DNA from: Saccharomycopsis fibuligera x Saccharomycopsis cf. fibuligera
Lineage: Eukaryota; Ascomycota; Saccharomycetes; Ascoideales; Saccharomycopsidaceae
Length of the DNA: 64,000 nt
Direction: 5' to 3'
Assembly (NCBI GenBank): GCA_001936135.1
Contig: CP012817.1
Coordinates: 2,604,001-2,668,000 of the forward strand
Shown here one piece after another: positions 48,509-57,798 of the stretch (positions are counted from its first letter, which is position 1; the number at the start of each line of letters is the position of its first letter). The position numbers and the translations under genes are program-made. Below the pieces are notes generated by a model. The model worked only from the letters and a program-made list of their open reading frames with translations. It had not been told where the DNA came from and ran no database searches.

Positions 48509-49489
48509 AAAAAGTTAAGAAAAGACCAGCCGGCTATCGAAGTTAAGGTTAGTTTCTAATATATAATGTAAAAGTTTGTGTGCTTAATGATACTTATGCT
48601 TGCCCAATTAGGAAAATTAGATGCTTTGTATTATTAAAAGGGTCTTAAAATATAAAAGATACCTGCGTTGACTTACCAAAGTAAAGTTGAATTGACTGAG
48701 GTGGTTAAGTTGTACTAAACATAATTGGCCATAATGACTATGAAACACTTTCATACATACCTTACTAGAAAGGAATATAAATGCGGAATATATATTTAAA
48801 AATTGACGAATCCCATAATGATCGATCTGTTCTTCATAGTGCTGCTCCAATAAGCTTGTCTCTATTTCGTTTGGCGAGCTTAATCAAAAGCGAATTTTGG
48901 TAAGACGGTAGAGCAATTTATTGTACACCATCCTTCAATATCACAAAGCTCACCAATTCAAAAAAGTCATTTGTCTAGACTTTGAGCTGAAATTATTAAA
49001 GTTGTAGCTTCTAGTATAATCAAACTACCAAACTGCCGTGATATTCTTATGCCTAACAGCAAAGTACCATTAACTTATCTGCTGACAATCAACAATTACT
49101 CAACAAACCTTGATATTTATAATCAAACTTAATTAATTCGATTCTCACTACGAGAATATCTTGCTGCTTTTGAAGAGATCCACTTTTCGTTTATTTTTTC
49201 AAGATCACTATATTATTTATTATGGGATAAGCGGCAAACACAGCTCAAATGTATACATCTTGACATCACTTACCACATTAATAATGCATCTACGGTTTTA
49301 TTTGGCTATTTCTCTTGCTATGCATGTGGACTGATGGAGTATTGACATGATGTACTAAATCACGGAAATGACAACATTATCAATCACCCAAATTTAGAGA
49401 ACTTGGGACCGAAAATCAATATTTATATATTATAAGCTAAATAACGTAAGTATATATGCGCTGTATTCCTCAATTTCAACTGATAATGA

Positions 49490-51733
49490 TTATATCTTTT
49501 CTGAGCTTTGTTGCTGCTGCTGCGATTCCTGATCCAGCAGATAAAGTTTGTTAATATCTTCTTTTTGCTCCACAATACCTTCATCACCATCACTGGTGAT
49601 AGCCTCTTCATTATCATGAATACTGTTACCATCACCGTTGGTATAACTATGACTACCAATAGTGTTTTCATTCACCTGCAGTGGAACTGTCATATTATTG
49701 AGATAATGACGCGGATTTTCGATTGTCGTATAATTTTGACGGTCTTCAATAACATAATCATTGACATTATTAGGCGCATGAAGATCCTTCATATTTATGA
49801 AACTGTTATTGTTATTGCCATTGCTATTATAGGATAAAGCCAACGGTGTCATGCATGTCTCACTACCAGGAGTTTGCACCGGTCGTAAAACTGGAGATTC
49901 ATTCACATTCATGCTCAAGTCCGTATTACTCAAGTCAAGGTTGAAAATGTTTCCCCTAATGTTTTTATTATTATTATTACTATTATTGTTATTACTATTA
50001 TTGTTGTTGTTGCTATTATTGTTGCTGTGAATATTTATATTTCGGCTTCTAGACTTAATAATGTCGCGGGGTTCAGATAAATTGGAAGCCACTTGGTTTC
50101 TACTTGATCTTCTCAGGAGTAGTGTCTTTGTTGGGCTCGTCAATGTAGCCAGAGAGGCTGTGGAACTAGAATTAACATTCGCTACCGAAATAGCAGCAGC
50201 TGAAGTGTTAGTCATGAAAGTTGTCCGAGGACTTCCTGGTCTACTGTTTTGTCGGCTGCCTTGCCTGCTGTTTTGAAGACTTGTGTTACCGCTAGTGAGA
50301 CCGTCAATGCTGGATGCAATATCACTGACAAAAGTTAACCTAGTTGATCCTCCTGATGCTCCTATAGAAGCAGTATACTTTTTCGAAACAAGCAGCAACG
50401 ATGGCGAATTTGGACGTTCATTACTATGTCCATTACTATGTCCATGAGTGTTGCTATTATTCATTCCGGAAAGCGACAAATGACTGATTGTCCGAGGAAG
50501 ATCATCGTCGTTATGTGTTGATGCTGATCCAACCGTACCTATTGCAGTTGTGCTTCCTGAGTATCCCGCATTGCTACCCCTCGCTTGGTGCTGAGAATTC
50601 TGGCTTTGGGAATCATGTTGTGGGGCATTGGTACTGATCCAGAACCTAGAAGGTGAGTCAGGAAATGACGTTGGACCCAAGTGCGGGCTATCTGGGATCT
50701 CCAGAAACTGGTTTTGTTCGGCAATCGCAATTCCCTTTGCCTTATTACTATTATTGATATCATGACTGATACCGGCTTCTTCAACGGACAATACATGCCT
50801 TTCAAGCCTTGGGCTGCTTTTCAATTTAGTAAAGGTCGTGCTGGGATTGTTTGCGGTAGGGCTTGTCTGCGATGCTTTTGATGTGATTGATGACGACGGT
50901 GATGATGCATACTGCAAATTATTGGATGATTTTGGTGAAGTTAATGATGTTTTGAGTTGTGCCGAAAGTCGAGATATGTTTGATGGACTGGCATGATATT
51001 GATTAGAATGTGGATGAGAAGGATGATGATGGTTATACAATGGTGACGTTAAATGATAGTATTTGTGCCTTTGTTGGTTGATAGAATTTTGGTTTCTTGA
51101 TCCTGTGGTGGAAATGGTTAATGTTGATCTTTTTGGCGATATTATACTACCAGAATTTGTGTTCATGGTGGTGTTAGCATTGGCATTGACATTGGAGACT
51201 GGCGTTTGCAAATGATGGGGCGACGATGGTCTATTTGAAGTATTATAACAACTGTTATAACTGCTGCTATTATTACTGATATAGTTGCCATTGCCACCAT
51301 ATTTTTCATACTCGTCGCCAGTGATACTATCTATGCTGGCAATATGAAAATAATTGTTATTGTCACTGCTGCTGTTACCGTTGTGATGACTAAGAGCTGC
51401 AGATATAACGCCGTAGCTGTTATTATTATGATCGCCATTATTATGCTGACGTTGATGCTGACTATGAAAAGAGTGCCCACTGGTTGCTGACTCTAGCGAG
51501 CCAGGCTCGTTGCCTAAGGAAAGTAGAGATATTGCCGAGGAAGATGGGATCAAACGGCCATTGATCGGAACGCTATTATCGACTGATGAAGCAAGAAGCT
51601 TTGGAGAAGAAAAAGCAGAAGCATTGGCCTGCTGAGGGCTGGCACTGCTATTTGCATCTGTTTGAGAAACATTGGAGTCAGAATGGTTGGATATTTGTCT
51701 AGGCGATATTGAGTTGTGCTGAGCCATCGTCAT
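49490..51733 (-). CDS. Unrecognised Ser/Asn-rich protein, about 747 aa
   Basis: I do not recognise this protein. It is dominated by Ser, Asn, His and Gln with a poly-Asn stretch near residue 575, as in many yeast regulatory proteins. Less repetitive islands may be conserved: RLERHVLSVEEAGISHDI, EIPDSPHLGPTSFPDSPSRF, TSPTKTLLLRRSSRNQ and SPVLRPVQTPGSETCMTPL. Several SP and TP sites would suit proline-directed kinases. I chose the start at MTMAQHNSISPRQ; the open frame reaches back to 52192, but that part is repeat-derived and low-complexity and is more likely 5' leader. A regulatory, nuclear or cell-cycle role is possible but not shown. Confidence 0.75.
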   Translation of the reverse strand: MTMAQHNSISPRQISNHSDSNVSQTDANSSASPQQANASAFSSPKLLASSVDNSVPINGRLIPSSSAISLLSLGNEPGSLESATSGHSFHSQHQRQHNNGDHNNNSYGVISAALSHHNGNSSSDNNNYFHIASIDSITGDEYEKYGGNGNYISNNSSSYNSCYNTSNRPSSPHHLQTPVSNVNANANTTMNTNSGSIISPKRSTLTISTTGSRNQNSINQQRHKYYHLTSPLYNHHHPSHPHSNQYHASPSNISRLSAQLKTSLTSPKSSNNLQYASSPSSSITSKASQTSPTANNPSTTFTKLKSSPRLERHVLSVEEAGISHDINNSNKAKGIAIAEQNQFLEIPDSPHLGPTSFPDSPSRFWISTNAPQHDSQSQNSQHQARGSNAGYSGSTTAIGTVGSASTHNDDDLPRTISHLSLSGMNNSNTHGHSNGHSNERPNSPSLLLVSKKYTASIGASGGSTRLTFVSDIASSIDGLTSGNTSLQNSRQGSRQNSRPGSPRTTFMTNTSAAAISVANVNSSSTASLATLTSPTKTLLLRRSSRNQVASNLSEPRDIIKSRSRNINIHSNNNSNNNNNSNNNNSNNNNKNIRGNIFNLDLSNTDLSMNVNESPVLRPVQTPGSETCMTPLALSYNSNGNNNNSFINMKDLHAPNNVNDYVIEDRQNYTTIENPRHYLNNMTVPLQVNENTIGSHSYTNGDGNSIHDNEEAITSDGDEGIVEQKEDINKLYLLDQESQQQQQSSEKI

Positions 51734-52318
51734 AATGGACGGTGGCGTGTGCGAGTGTGTTGGGGTGGGGTGGGTGGCCTGGGTTTGCAAGATAAACCGG
51801 TTGCTGACAGAAACGCGAAGCCAGGTTAAAGATTTATACGCTATCTGATTGCGAAGGCGGCCTGATTTAAAAGGATGTAGTGGTGGCTGACAAAGCTGCT
51901 GTACAGATTGTACTGGATGTTTCTGCTGTCGTGAGGAAAAGTGGTGATGGATATTTGATAATTTGTACAAAATTGTTTGATTTTCTGGGGGACCAGATGC
52001 TGGGTGCGGAGTCTGCGTAGTAAATAGCGGGCGCTCCGCATCCGAGAACATATTTTCAATACTATAGTGACAACAGCGGACTACAGAACAATAACCGGAA
52101 GCGCAATATTGCAACGAACAACTGATAAACATAAATATAGAAATAAACATAAACATAGAAATAAGCGTAAACATAGAAATAAACATAAACATAATTGATG
52201 TACAAAACGCACAATGAGCCCTATCATTTTGAAAGGAAACAACTAAGTAAAATATAATACAGGGAACAAATGTGTCAAACCATCCAGGGACAATAGCTAC
52301 TACTAATTAGCCATCCCG
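51734..52318. other. Leader/promoter region of the Ser/Asn-rich gene
   Basis: 585 bp upstream of the chosen start. The frame stays open to 52192 but encodes low-complexity sequence. It includes an 18-nt minisatellite at 52125-52196. The remainder is the UPF0357 gene's 3' end region. Confidence 0.5.
52125..52196. repeat. Minisatellite, 4 copies of an 18-nt unit
   Basis: Four tandem copies of ATAAACATAAACATAGAA with few substitutions: 52125-52142, 52143-52160, 52161-52178 and 52179-52196. Because 18 is a multiple of three, it creates a repetitive Met/Phe/Ile/Ser open frame on the minus strand. Confidence 0.92.
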
Positions 52319-52777
52319 TCAGCTAAAAGTAACCAACTTCGGATCGAGAGGCATTCCGTCTGGCCCTATTTGATGACTAGCCATCTTCTGCCTAGCATAA
52401 ATTGCTCTTGCTTCATCAAAACTTACTCCTTGCTTATTCATGATCAGCACAACTTGCTTTTTCCCTTCTTCATCGAGCCCCTTTCTGGAATCTCCGTTAC
52501 TGAGATTATTACTAGCTAAGTCGAAATTGGCAGACGTTAGCCCGCTATCGATGTCGTCCTGGAAGCTGCTTCCTTGGGTGGCTGCCCCGTTGATTAGTGA
52601 TAAGTATTGATTTCTGCGGTGGCGCCAACCCGCGAGCTTCGGGACCCATCTGCGGCGCAAGTGGAAGAGCACCAAGGCAGCAGAAACAACTGCCACCCCA
52701 ACTGTGTGCCAAAAATAGGTGGTCACGTAGTACCAGAATGTGAACTGATTATCGGCTTCGTCAGTGGTCCCGCTCAT
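52319..52777 (-). CDS. UPF0357 family membrane protein (YCL012C-like)
   Basis: Small fungal protein family of unknown function. The 152-residue product has one N-terminal transmembrane segment (about residues 20-42, HTVGVAVVSAALVLFHL) followed by basic residues (RRRWVPKL). Its C-terminus has the family signature: EEGKKQVVLIMNKQGVSFDE, then ARAIYARQKMASHQIGPDG and the ending DPKLVTFS. The helix KQGVSFDEARAIY and the terminal VTFS are typical. It lies next to SGF29; the corresponding genes are also close together in S. cerevisiae (YCL012C, YCL010C), which supports the call. Confidence 0.88.
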   Translation of the reverse strand: MSGTTDEADNQFTFWYYVTTYFWHTVGVAVVSAALVLFHLRRRWVPKLAGWRHRRNQYLSLINGAATQGSSFQDDIDSGLTSANFDLASNNLSNGDSRKGLDEEGKKQVVLIMNKQGVSFDEARAIYARQKMASHQIGPDGMPLDPKLVTFS

Positions 52778-53311
52778 GCTTAATGTAATATATTTCGTTA
52801 AGTTCGATCGAGTAGTCTGCTGAATTGAGTTTCACCAGAATAACAGACTCTGCGATGTGATGGGTCTATCAAAGTTTATTATATAACGGCTAACAGCCGT
52901 CCTTAACTATTGCAAGGCTATCGGAACTCTTTTGGAGCACGTGATGATATTCATATGACCCAGAAACAACGTCAAAAATACTAAACGCACTACTGTGCTA
53001 AGACATGCCGCATCACAGCATGCAGAAGTCTGGATGTTCTGTTGTATAACTGGTTGAGACACATCCTGGCATACTTCTTTTTTTTTTTGAAAATGTGGTT
53101 GGCGTTTGTGTAGCAGGCCTATAGCAGATGAGAGTGCTCAAGTAATTCAAAGAAACTACAAACGCAACGTAACAAATCAATTATAGTTTGAAATGTACAA
53201 AAAAAACATGTTTTGATTTCATGTGTCTATTGCCATAATATTCAAGTACGACAAATTGTTTCGCATCTGTTTTCTTGCAAGAACCCAATGGTCCTTGCCT
53301 GAAGCTCTTGC
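52778..53311. other. UPF0357 gene promoter / SGF29 terminator interval
   Basis: 534 bp between two minus-strand genes. It includes an E-box CACGTGAT (52938-52945) matching RTCACRTG on the minus strand. No gene was seen. Confidence 0.5.
52938..52945 (-). promoter_or_regulatory. Cbf1/CDEI-type E-box
   Basis: ATCACGTG on the minus strand, about 160 bp upstream of the UPF0357 gene start. It fits RTCACRTG, the Cbf1 site. Confidence 0.4.
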
Positions 53312-54241
53312 TCAATTGTGCGATCGCAAATCAGGATATGGAAGCACTAACCGTCTTTCCACTTCCGTTTCTTTCCCCACCTCTTCTTCACCATCAAACC
53401 TCAACCTGCAGCGCCCATCTCTTTTGGTTCCAATCACCTCTGCTGGATAAAAAGTAGTAGTCTCCGGATACCGCGCCACCACTTTTGCCCCAAACGGATA
53501 ACTCACCAACTCTTTTGCCTCTTGCGCCGTAGGAATCAAAAGCACTTCTTTCCAGTTTGTTCGATACGTTCTTCCAGCTTTGTTATTCTCATCAGGTTCA
53601 GGATCTCTCACTTCAAATTTAGACAGATCAATAACTTTAATAACCTCACACTGGATCCACTCTTCACCATCGGCACTGCGCTTGAGCCGGAATGCCACCT
53701 CACTACCTACAAGAATAGGCTCGGATGCATTATATGGACTACTGTAGTAGCTTTTACCCTTTTTGACCACCTCACCACGACGTTTCTTAATTCCCTTAGA
53801 TGTGCCACTGGTAATTTTCCCAGCAGTAGAGATGGCGCTGGTGGCAGCTGTGCTTTGGCCGCTAGTGGAAGACCCGCTTCCAAAAACAGACTTCTCGCCG
53901 TTACTGCCACCGTTTGTGTTCATTGTAGTGTTATTGCCGGTTGTATGTGTTGCGGAGGAGGATGGCGGCGAAGCACTGGAACCGCCGTCTTGCTGTTGCT
54001 TCATGCTAATTAACCGATTCAAATTGTTCAACACAGGCAGGATGAGCCGTAGCGACTTATCGACGTTATCTTTATGTGCTTGTACATTGTCTTGTAGTTT
54101 TGTCAAGTCATGCTGTTTGAGCTTGTTAAGTTTGGAAAGATCAGCTACAGGAAAGTTATCTATACTGTTGCTTTGATTGGATTGGCAAATGTCCTGTAAT
54201 GACGAAATAATGATATCCCATTCACCGTTTAGTTCGCCCAT
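53312..54241 (-). CDS. SGF29: SAGA subunit Sgf29, tandem Tudor reader of H3K4me
   Basis: Chromatin reader of the SAGA and SLIK acetyltransferase complexes. The N-terminus (ELNGEWDIIISSLQDICQS) is the helical part that contacts the complex, followed by a Gly/Ser/Thr-rich linker (about residues 95-160). The SGF29 double Tudor domain covers about 175-305: ILVGSEVAFRLKRSADGEEW, FEVRDPEPDENNKAG, RTYRTNWKEVLLIP, then GAKVVARYPETTTFYPAEVI and CRLRFDGEEE. The aromatic residues of the methyl-lysine pocket appear present (Tyr in ARYPETTTFYPAEV). Its 309 residues compare with 259 in S. cerevisiae because of the linker. It is divergent from MRP7. Confidence 0.95.
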   Translation of the reverse strand: MGELNGEWDIIISSLQDICQSNQSNSIDNFPVADLSKLNKLKQHDLTKLQDNVQAHKDNVDKSLRLILPVLNNLNRLISMKQQQDGGSSASPPSSSATHTTGNNTTMNTNGGSNGEKSVFGSGSSTSGQSTAATSAISTAGKITSGTSKGIKKRRGEVVKKGKSYYSSPYNASEPILVGSEVAFRLKRSADGEEWIQCEVIKVIDLSKFEVRDPEPDENNKAGRTYRTNWKEVLLIPTAQEAKELVSYPFGAKVVARYPETTTFYPAEVIGTKRDGRCRLRFDGEEEVGKETEVERRLVLPYPDLRSHN

Positions 54242-54924
54242 AGTATAACGATGGCTTTTAATATTCTGTTAGCTAGTAGATGCGATTGCAATTGGCTGTT
54301 GACAAACCTGGGATAGCGCAAGTGAAGTTAAGACAAATACAGTGTTCTAAAATGAAAATTTCAGATAAGATAGTTGTAAGATGGAGTAGCACTGGGTCAG
54401 TGGAGTTAGTGTTTTCTGCAATGTTGAGTTTTGTTTTCCTTCGCTTGCAATAATCATAACGCGCCACACACGAGCAAGACTTGGAGAGCCAAAAAATACG
54501 GTTACCCGACTGACAAAATTATTATAGTGACAGAAGCTTCCTATAAATACCAGACAAGCTGCAACAAAGCACACTTTTAGAAATGGAAGATAGGGTGCTA
54601 ATAAGTTTGTATTAATGAAATAAAACGCTTTTTCTGTCACATATGTGTTATGGAAACTAGCACTAGACTTATAAGCAGTGTATAGTCCTAATCCATGTTT
54701 ATTCCACCAGGAGTGGATCGTTGCACAGTGCACATAACCTTGATATTGGAATATCCTAATCCGGGCAACCATTGCAAACCTCCAAAAAAAAATATTTTGG
54801 AGAAAATGTCAGAGTGAAAATCTTGAACATAAGCACAGGGAAGGTAGTGATAGCCAGACTGAGGACAAGAGCCTGATCCGGTACATTTAACAAGATCCCT
54901 TACCCAAACCGCTCATTCACATAA
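54242..54924. other. SGF29-MRP7 divergent promoter region
   Basis: 683 bp of promoter sequence. A 141-codon open frame on the minus strand (54347-54772) shows no recognisable domain and overlaps the likely SGF29 promoter, so it is left out. Confidence 0.5.
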
Positions 54925-56154
54925 ATGTCCGGAATATTTTCACTTTCGAAGGCTTCCACGCTTGCAAAGCGTGCCTTGATGAGCCACAAGCTCATGGCAC
55001 AAAATACCGATGCTCTCATACAGTCCAATAATCAACATCAATTCAACAGCATTTTCAACCAGGTGCAAATGCGTACATCTACGAAAAAGGCCGCTGGTTC
55101 AAAAACCAACATGAAGAATAGTGCTGGTCGTCGTTTAGGTCCAAAAAGAAACGAAGGTCAACTTGTTAAGACGGGAGAAATTATTTACAGACAGCGTGGT
55201 ACTACTATTTACCCGGGTGAAAATTGCGATATTGGTAAAGATCACACCATCTATGCCAAAGAGCCAGGTTTTGTTAGATATTACTTGGATCCATTCCATC
55301 CTAAACGTAAGTTTGTTGGAGTTGCCTTGAGACAAGACTTACGTTTGCCAACAGACCACTGGGCCCCAAGAGTTAGACGTTTTGGTTACGTGGAGCTCGT
55401 TAATAAAGATGAAGCTGCTAAAGAAGAACTGCATTTAAGCAGAAAAGAATGGCTTTTGAAGCAAAAGCTTGAAGAGGAAATCAAACAAAGAGAAGAAAAA
55501 AGAGTTGCCAGAAAGGAGGTATTGAGTAAACAGTTTTCCGAATTAAATTCTGCAAGCGAAAAGAAATTGAGCATCGATAACGAACAAGAACAAGAGATTT
55601 TGACGGTTGTAGGTAACAGATTAGCTTTGGTAGAAAGATATCTCAAGAACGGTTTTAGCACTGCTGAAGCTCAACAAAATGCTACTTTCAATGACTTATA
55701 CGATTACAAACTTGCCCTCAAGAGATCCGAGATTGATCAAGCCAAACATAATGCCTTGGTGAGCCAATACAAAACCATTGCTGCCCATTTGGACAACGCT
55801 GTGGACTTTGACTGGCAATACAACTTGGTTAACAAGCTCACTGTTGAAGAAAAACAAGCCAAGAAGAATGCAGTTTATCAGCAACTCAAGGAATTAACTA
55901 AGCGTGAAAACTTGCCATTGAAACCAGAACAGAAACGCCAAATTAGTGAATTGATCAACAGTAGTGCTGCTGTGTTAACTAAGAGTGAGGCCGTGCATTT
56001 CAGAAGACAGTTTCTCAAGCCAGTGTTGCCTGAAGTTGTTGCTGTTGCAGATAAGCCATCCAAGAAGACCGTGTCGTACAAGAAATTCGACTACGAAAAT
56101 TGTAAAGTTGTTAATGTTCACAGAACTAAAGAAGCATTTCTTAGTAAAGTGTAA
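54925..56154 (+). CDS. MRP7: Mitochondrial large-subunit ribosomal protein bL27m
   Basis: Mitoribosomal protein of the bL27 family, whose N-terminal tail reaches the peptidyl-transferase centre. Residues 1-50 form a basic, acid-poor mitochondrial targeting region. The bL27 core follows (about 50-140): MRTSTKKAAGSKTNMKNSAG, RRLGPKRNEGQLVKTGEII, RQRGTTIYPGENCDIGKDHT and YAKEPGFVRYY. The long C-terminal extension with coiled-coil character (LKQKLEEEIKQREEKRVARK) is the yeast-specific part, so the 409-residue total resembles S. cerevisiae Mrp7 (371). The gene is intact and ends convergent with the molybdopterin synthase gene. Confidence 0.96.
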   Translation: MSGIFSLSKASTLAKRALMSHKLMAQNTDALIQSNNQHQFNSIFNQVQMRTSTKKAAGSKTNMKNSAGRRLGPKRNEGQLVKTGEIIYRQRGTTIYPGENCDIGKDHTIYAKEPGFVRYYLDPFHPKRKFVGVALRQDLRLPTDHWAPRVRRFGYVELVNKDEAAKEELHLSRKEWLLKQKLEEEIKQREEKRVARKEVLSKQFSELNSASEKKLSIDNEQEQEILTVVGNRLALVERYLKNGFSTAEAQQNATFNDLYDYKLALKRSEIDQAKHNALVSQYKTIAAHLDNAVDFDWQYNLVNKLTVEEKQAKKNAVYQQLKELTKRENLPLKPEQKRQISELINSSAAVLTKSEAVHFRRQFLKPVLPEVVAVADKPSKKTVSYKKFDYENCKVVNVHRTKEAFLSKV

Positions 56155-56875
56155 TAGCGAAGTCTAGATTTAGTAGTCCGGACATAGCTTGCGAAATCGT
56201 GTATATATATTAATGATAATAATACATCTGTTTGTTAAGTATGTTTGTTAACAACTCGTAAATGCTTAAAAACAAAGAACTACGACAACATATGAATTTA
56301 TTTTCTTGAAGACACATACAAGAAAGCAAGATAAAAGAGATGAATGAAAGTAAGCAGAGGAAAAATAAAGAGTTCAAATAAGCACCGAAAGACAAGTTAG
56401 TATGGTATTTGGTGTATTGGGATCAATTATGCATGGAAAAATAGAGACATCAAAAAATCGCTTCCTGTCTCAATGGACCTTTGGCTCGCTAATTGCATAA
56501 ATCGACAACTCATTTGTTTCCATTTTGTTTTATAGTCAGATAAATAGTTGGCGGATGAAGTTCCATTCCACATCATATGCCACCCGGCAGTATAAAGATC
56601 CATTCTTGATTACCTTTTAGTGTGTTTAAAAGCTAAATCCCACTTTTACAATATGATGTTCATTTTCTGAAATGTAATTACAGTCTAGGGAAGCATTGTT
56701 GTTCTGTAATCCACATACTTATTGAAAATCTCTCCGAGATGTTCTGAAATGTTAAAATATTGCCATTTCATATCAGTATCGATATACATATTGATAAAAT
56801 ACAGTTATGATCTTATTCAAGCAACTGTGTACACAGCCGGAACCGAATCAAGCAATCAGTTAACCACACATTAAA
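56155..56875. other. MRP7 / MoaE-like convergent spacer
   Basis: About 720 bp of A+T-rich spacer. No gene, RNA or repeat was recognised. Confidence 0.5.
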
Positions 56876-57397
56876 TCATCGCGTGACATTAGAGTTCTCA
56901 TTCTGCATCCATCGCGAACTATCATCTTCAAACACTTCATTTTTCCAAATTTCCGCTTTTGCCTTTATTTCCTCTAAGATCCACATTGCACACTGCCAAC
57001 TCTCCAAACGGTGAGCGCCACTAACTGCGACAATAATGCTTTCCTCAAGCACCGGAACCACTCCTAAACGATGCACCACATAAATGCGCTGAATATGTTG
57101 GTTTGAAGCTGTATCAGTGAAGCGTTGCTTGGCAGTTTTGGCAATATTGGTAATGGTGCGGGTGGCTAATGGGACATGAGACTCATAGCTTAGATGCTTG
57201 ACAGCTTTTGCCTTTGATCTGTGATTGCTATTGCTGTTGTCATTGGAACTGCTCTCAACATTAACGACATCTTCTCTGGTGATGCCGCCGAAATAAACAA
57301 CGGCGCCGGCCAACGGGTGCTTGACAAAGTCTAAAGGAACAGTAGGCTCAAGCTTATCATGAGTGAGTGCAACTTCAATATCCCCCGAGTCTGCCAT
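56876..57397 (-). CDS. Molybdopterin synthase large (catalytic) subunit, MoaE/MOCS2B
   Basis: Makes the dithiolene of molybdopterin from precursor Z with sulphur from the small subunit. The 173-residue product shows the MoaE order: PLDFVKHPLAGAVVYFGGIT, KAVKHLSYESHVPLA, IQRIYVVHRLGVVPVLEESI, VAVSGAHRLESWQCAMW and EEIKAKAEIWKNEVFEDD. Both conserved lysines of the active-site segment (LK and WK in the bacterial enzyme) are present as IK and WK, as is the HRLG arginine. A Ser/Asn-rich insert (about residues 45-60) replaces a loop. I chose the Met before ADSGDIEVALTHD; an upstream in-frame Met (57463) would add 22 residues. S. cerevisiae and Candida lack this pathway. Confidence 0.92.
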   Translation of the reverse strand: MADSGDIEVALTHDKLEPTVPLDFVKHPLAGAVVYFGGITREDVVNVESSSNDNSNSNHRSKAKAVKHLSYESHVPLATRTITNIAKTAKQRFTDTASNQHIQRIYVVHRLGVVPVLEESIIVAVSGAHRLESWQCAMWILEEIKAKAEIWKNEVFEDDSSRWMQNENSNVTR

Positions 57398-57798
57398 TGT
57401 GTTTATACTAATATGGTTGAAAATAATAATATTGTTGGGACTACTCCCAATTCTAAGTATCACTATCTTCTATATACTTCCATATGCTTGATGATCTGCG
57501 ATATGCCTAATAAATCTTCTTCAGAACATCCACACGTGAGGCTTTCAATCGCTCCGGTGCCGGCGATCGATTCCCGCGGACCTTGCCAATGACTCAAATT
57601 CTTAAAATCATTGAAATATCGAATTGTCGAAATATTGAAATATCGAAATATCGAAATATGGCAATATCTTAAAACTGCAGGATCTGGAACTATAAACATT
57701 GTATTGGGATTTTTACCACTTTCTTGGCAGTCACTCACTGATCTCATCCACCAAACATACACATAGTAAAACAAACGCTATCAAGCAGCCCGCTCATC
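57398..57798. other. MoaE-like / carrier divergent promoter
   Basis: 401-bp shared promoter. It contains a tandem 8-nt repeat (57611-57658) and a CACGTG core near 57534. No gene was seen. Confidence 0.55.
57611..57658. repeat. 8-nt tandem repeat (TCGAAATA)n
   Basis: Six in-phase 8-nt units. The last four (57627-57658) read TCGAAATA, TTGAAATA, TCGAAATA, TCGAAATA; the first two (57611-57626) are TTGAAATA and TCGAATTG. It sits between the MoaE-like gene and the carrier gene. Confidence 0.9.

Larger units (their letters stand above)
45791..49489. other. 3.7 kb region without a convincing gene
   Basis: The longest gap in the window. It lies between the 5' end of one minus-strand gene and the 3' end of another, so only one promoter is required. 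It contains a (TC)n microsatellite, long poly(A) and poly(T) runs, and A+T-rich unique sequence. The open frames are short (70 codons or fewer) and hydrophobic or low-complexity. It could be a long regulatory region, a non-coding RNA locus or a centromere; none can be shown from sequence alone. Confidence 0.6.

Noticed and set aside
54347-54772. 141-codon minus-strand open frame in the SGF29-MRP7 promoter
   Set aside because: No recognisable motif, lies in a divergent promoter, and residue composition is unlike neighbouring genes.
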